In this document: positions 62,208 through 64,000 of the stretch, in pieces | Layout: every line of letters starts with the position of its first letter | How positions within the stretch are numbered: position 1 is the stretch's first letter | Assembly (NCBI GenBank): GCA_036023115.1 | Contig: JAYKKT010000077.1 | Coordinates: 124,001-188,000, forward strand | Direction: 5' to 3' | DNA: 64,000 nucleotides | Source: Brasenia schreberi | Taxonomy: Eukaryota; Streptophyta; Magnoliopsida; Nymphaeales; Cabombaceae | Made by a program: the position numbers and the translations under genes | Notes under the pieces: model-generated | Seen by the model: the letters and a program-made list of their open reading frames with translations, nothing else | The model's database searches: none | Told to the model about the DNA's origin: nothing

Positions 62208-64000
62208 GTGTATTTCAGCAGTGATCAGACTGATAAACAAAGGACTGAAGATAATTCAACTTCGTTGGCTGATATGAAAAAAGAGATAGAATTGTTAAAG
62301 GCACGCCTGACTGATTCGCAATTGCCATCTACATCTTCTCATAGTGACTCACAAGCAACCATCGCCTATCCATTTTCATTTCTAACTCAGGGTAATGTAA
62401 ATTCTTTCTATTCAAGAATATGGATTATTGATTCTGGAGCTACAGACCATATGGTCAGTAGGAGAGAATTTTTTGATACGTATGAATTGACACAGGGGAA
62501 CATCAATATCAAACTAGCAGATGAATCTCTTACTCCAATTATGGGAAGAGGAAGTGTTACCACATCCTTTGGAACTTTACAAAATGTTTTACATGTTCCA
62601 AACATATCAGTGAACTTATTATCTGTATTTTCTTTGACTTAAGATCTGAAATGTAGAATAACATTTGATTTAACTGGATGTGTATTTTTAGAAATCAAGA
62701 CGGGGAAGATCTGTGGTCAAGGTAACATAAAGAGAGGCTTCTATTTTTACGAAGACAATAAAGGATCTTTACTATAATCAGCTATCATTACCGAAAAGCA
62801 AAGAGAAGATATACTTCGTTGGCATAGGCGATTAGGCCATTTACCGTTTTCAAAAATAAAGTTGTTATTACCTTAATTTAGTACTTGTAATGATGTGAAC
62901 TTGAATTTTGAAACTTGCTAGAAGGCAAAACATCACCGTATTTCATTTCCATTAAATGAAGATAGAGCTTCTATTCTATTTGATATTGTACATTCTGATA
63001 TTTGGGGCCCATGCTCTACGACTTCTGTGCAGGGATATAAGTGCTTTGTGTCATTTATGGATGATTGTAGTAGATTTACTATGATTTACCTTATGAAGAC
63101 TAAAGATGAAGTGAAGAAAATCCTTCTAGTATACTGTCAGTTTGTACAGAATCAATTTCAGAGTACTATAAAAAAAAATCGTTGTGACAATGGTGGAGAA
63201 TTTATATCCCAATCTCTTCACTCTTATTTTTTACAGCATGGAATCCTACACCAGACATCATGCTCTAACTCTCCTCAACAAAATGGTGTTGCAGGAAGGA
63301 AGAATCGACATATCTTAGAAGTGGCGAGAACACTCTTAGTGGAAATACTCCCTTTCACTCTTTATGTCCATCTCAGAAACAATTTCATATATTACCAAGA
63401 GTTTTTTGTTGTACCTGCTTTGTGCATATTTATCAAGGGGTCCGAGATAAATTAGATGCAAGATTAATCAAGTGTATTTTCTTGGGATATTCGACTACCC
63501 AGAAGGGATATAAGTGTTATGATACATTAAAGAGAAAATTTTATGTTACAGTGGATGTTACTTTTCACGAAGACACACCAATTTATAAAGTACAAGAAGA
63601 TTCCTTATCAGATATGCAATCTACTCGGGTGTTTCCACTTCTTCCTGTTGAAATTCCATCCATTCATGAAGATACAGAGGCTAACACAGTTCCTTCTGAA
63701 GAAAAGGAGTGGCAAGTATATAATAGAGGTAGCCGAAGAATATTGTTTCCACATCTGAATGTTGATAGAAATTTACAACAAGAATCAGACTTATCTCTTC
63801 CTCAAGTTACTTCTTATAATCCAGACAGTGAATTGGATGATCTACCTATTGCTATCAAGAAAGGCAAACGTACAATCGGTAAATATGCCTTGGAAAAAAT
63901 TATATCTTACTCTAATTGTCCTAGAGAATATCAGTTGTTCGTAATGAATGCAGAGAATACACTCGTTCCAAGAACATACGAAGAAGCTAAGCAACTTCCA
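62208..64000 (+). pseudogene. Copia-3 protease-integrase-RT start, broken and truncated by window
   Basis: Protease is WIIDSGATDHM (about 62422-62454). Integrase has WHRRLGHLPFSK (about 62820), HSDIWGPCSTTS, CDNGGEFISQS and QQNGVAGRKNRHI, where Glu of the catalytic E.KNR block is replaced by Gly. After a deletion near 63345 the frame changes; DKLDARLIKCIFLGYSTTQ (about 63447) resumes the integrase tail. The RT leader reaches PRTYEEAKQLP at the last base. Stops occur at 62640, 62775, 62874 and 62920. Confidence 0.85.

Larger units (their letters stand above)
60710..64000 (+). mobile_element. Copia-3: 5' part of a copia element, continues beyond window
   Basis: The coding part is clear from 61337. 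The proposed LTR start TGTTGGAGATCAAC at 60710 is placed where the RT relic ends. The LTR end and primer binding site were not identified with confidence and the 3' LTR is outside the window. The protein resembles Copia-2 in every domain, so both belong to the same copia group, but many differences show they are distinct families. Confidence 0.75.

Overview
This window looks like nuclear DNA of a flowering plant. The evidence is Ty1/copia elements primed by plant initiator-tRNA-type binding sites, Ty3/gypsy relics, a plant-mobile-domain relic, AT-rich spacers, and many copies of one RTE-type non-LTR retrotransposon (LINE). The species cannot be named from the sequence. Most of the window is layered transposon sequence; the only convincing host gene is one split gene on the + strand.

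Layout. 1-7.2 kb is mostly unassigned. 7.2-8.1 kb is a gypsy reverse transcriptase/RNase H relic, cut by a complete but decayed copia element (Copia-1, 8088-13947, TSD TGTAA). 14-20 kb holds a plant-mobile-domain relic, a 395-bp direct repeat flanking an AT-rich foldback of about 550 bp (16213-16766), a reverse-strand gypsy integrase relic and a three-copy tandem repeat. From 21369 a multi-exon host gene of unknown function begins. Its recognisable exons are at 21.4-21.8, 36.0-37.0 and 56.2-59.5 kb, and splice phases agree across most junctions. Two very large introns (about 14 and 19 kb) are filled with transposons: nested LINEs at 22.5-26.8 kb, a LINE at 27.9-36.0 kb interrupted by Copia-2 (30621-35926, - strand), and further LINEs at 38.8-39.4, 40.2-43.5, 43.8-44.1, 46.6-48.0, 48.2-51.5, 51.9-55.1 and 55.2-55.7 kb. 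After the last visible exon (59540) come a copia RT relic and the 5' part of a third copia element running off the end.

Highlights. (1) 48235-51516 is a full-length LINE with a 17-bp perfect TSD and an uninterrupted 1043-aa endonuclease/reverse transcriptase ORF; it is the likely autonomous source of the family. (2) 58786-59047 is a short chimera with a 5S rRNA-like core between sequences resembling the two ends of that LINE, so it looks like a 5S-derived, RTE-dependent SINE. (3) A LINE inserted exactly at an intron/exon boundary, so a splice acceptor now lies in its target-site duplication. (4) A 66-bp tandem duplication that copies an exon end together with its splice donor.

All coordinates and alignments were made by eye. 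Family assignments rest on recognised protein motifs, not on database searches.
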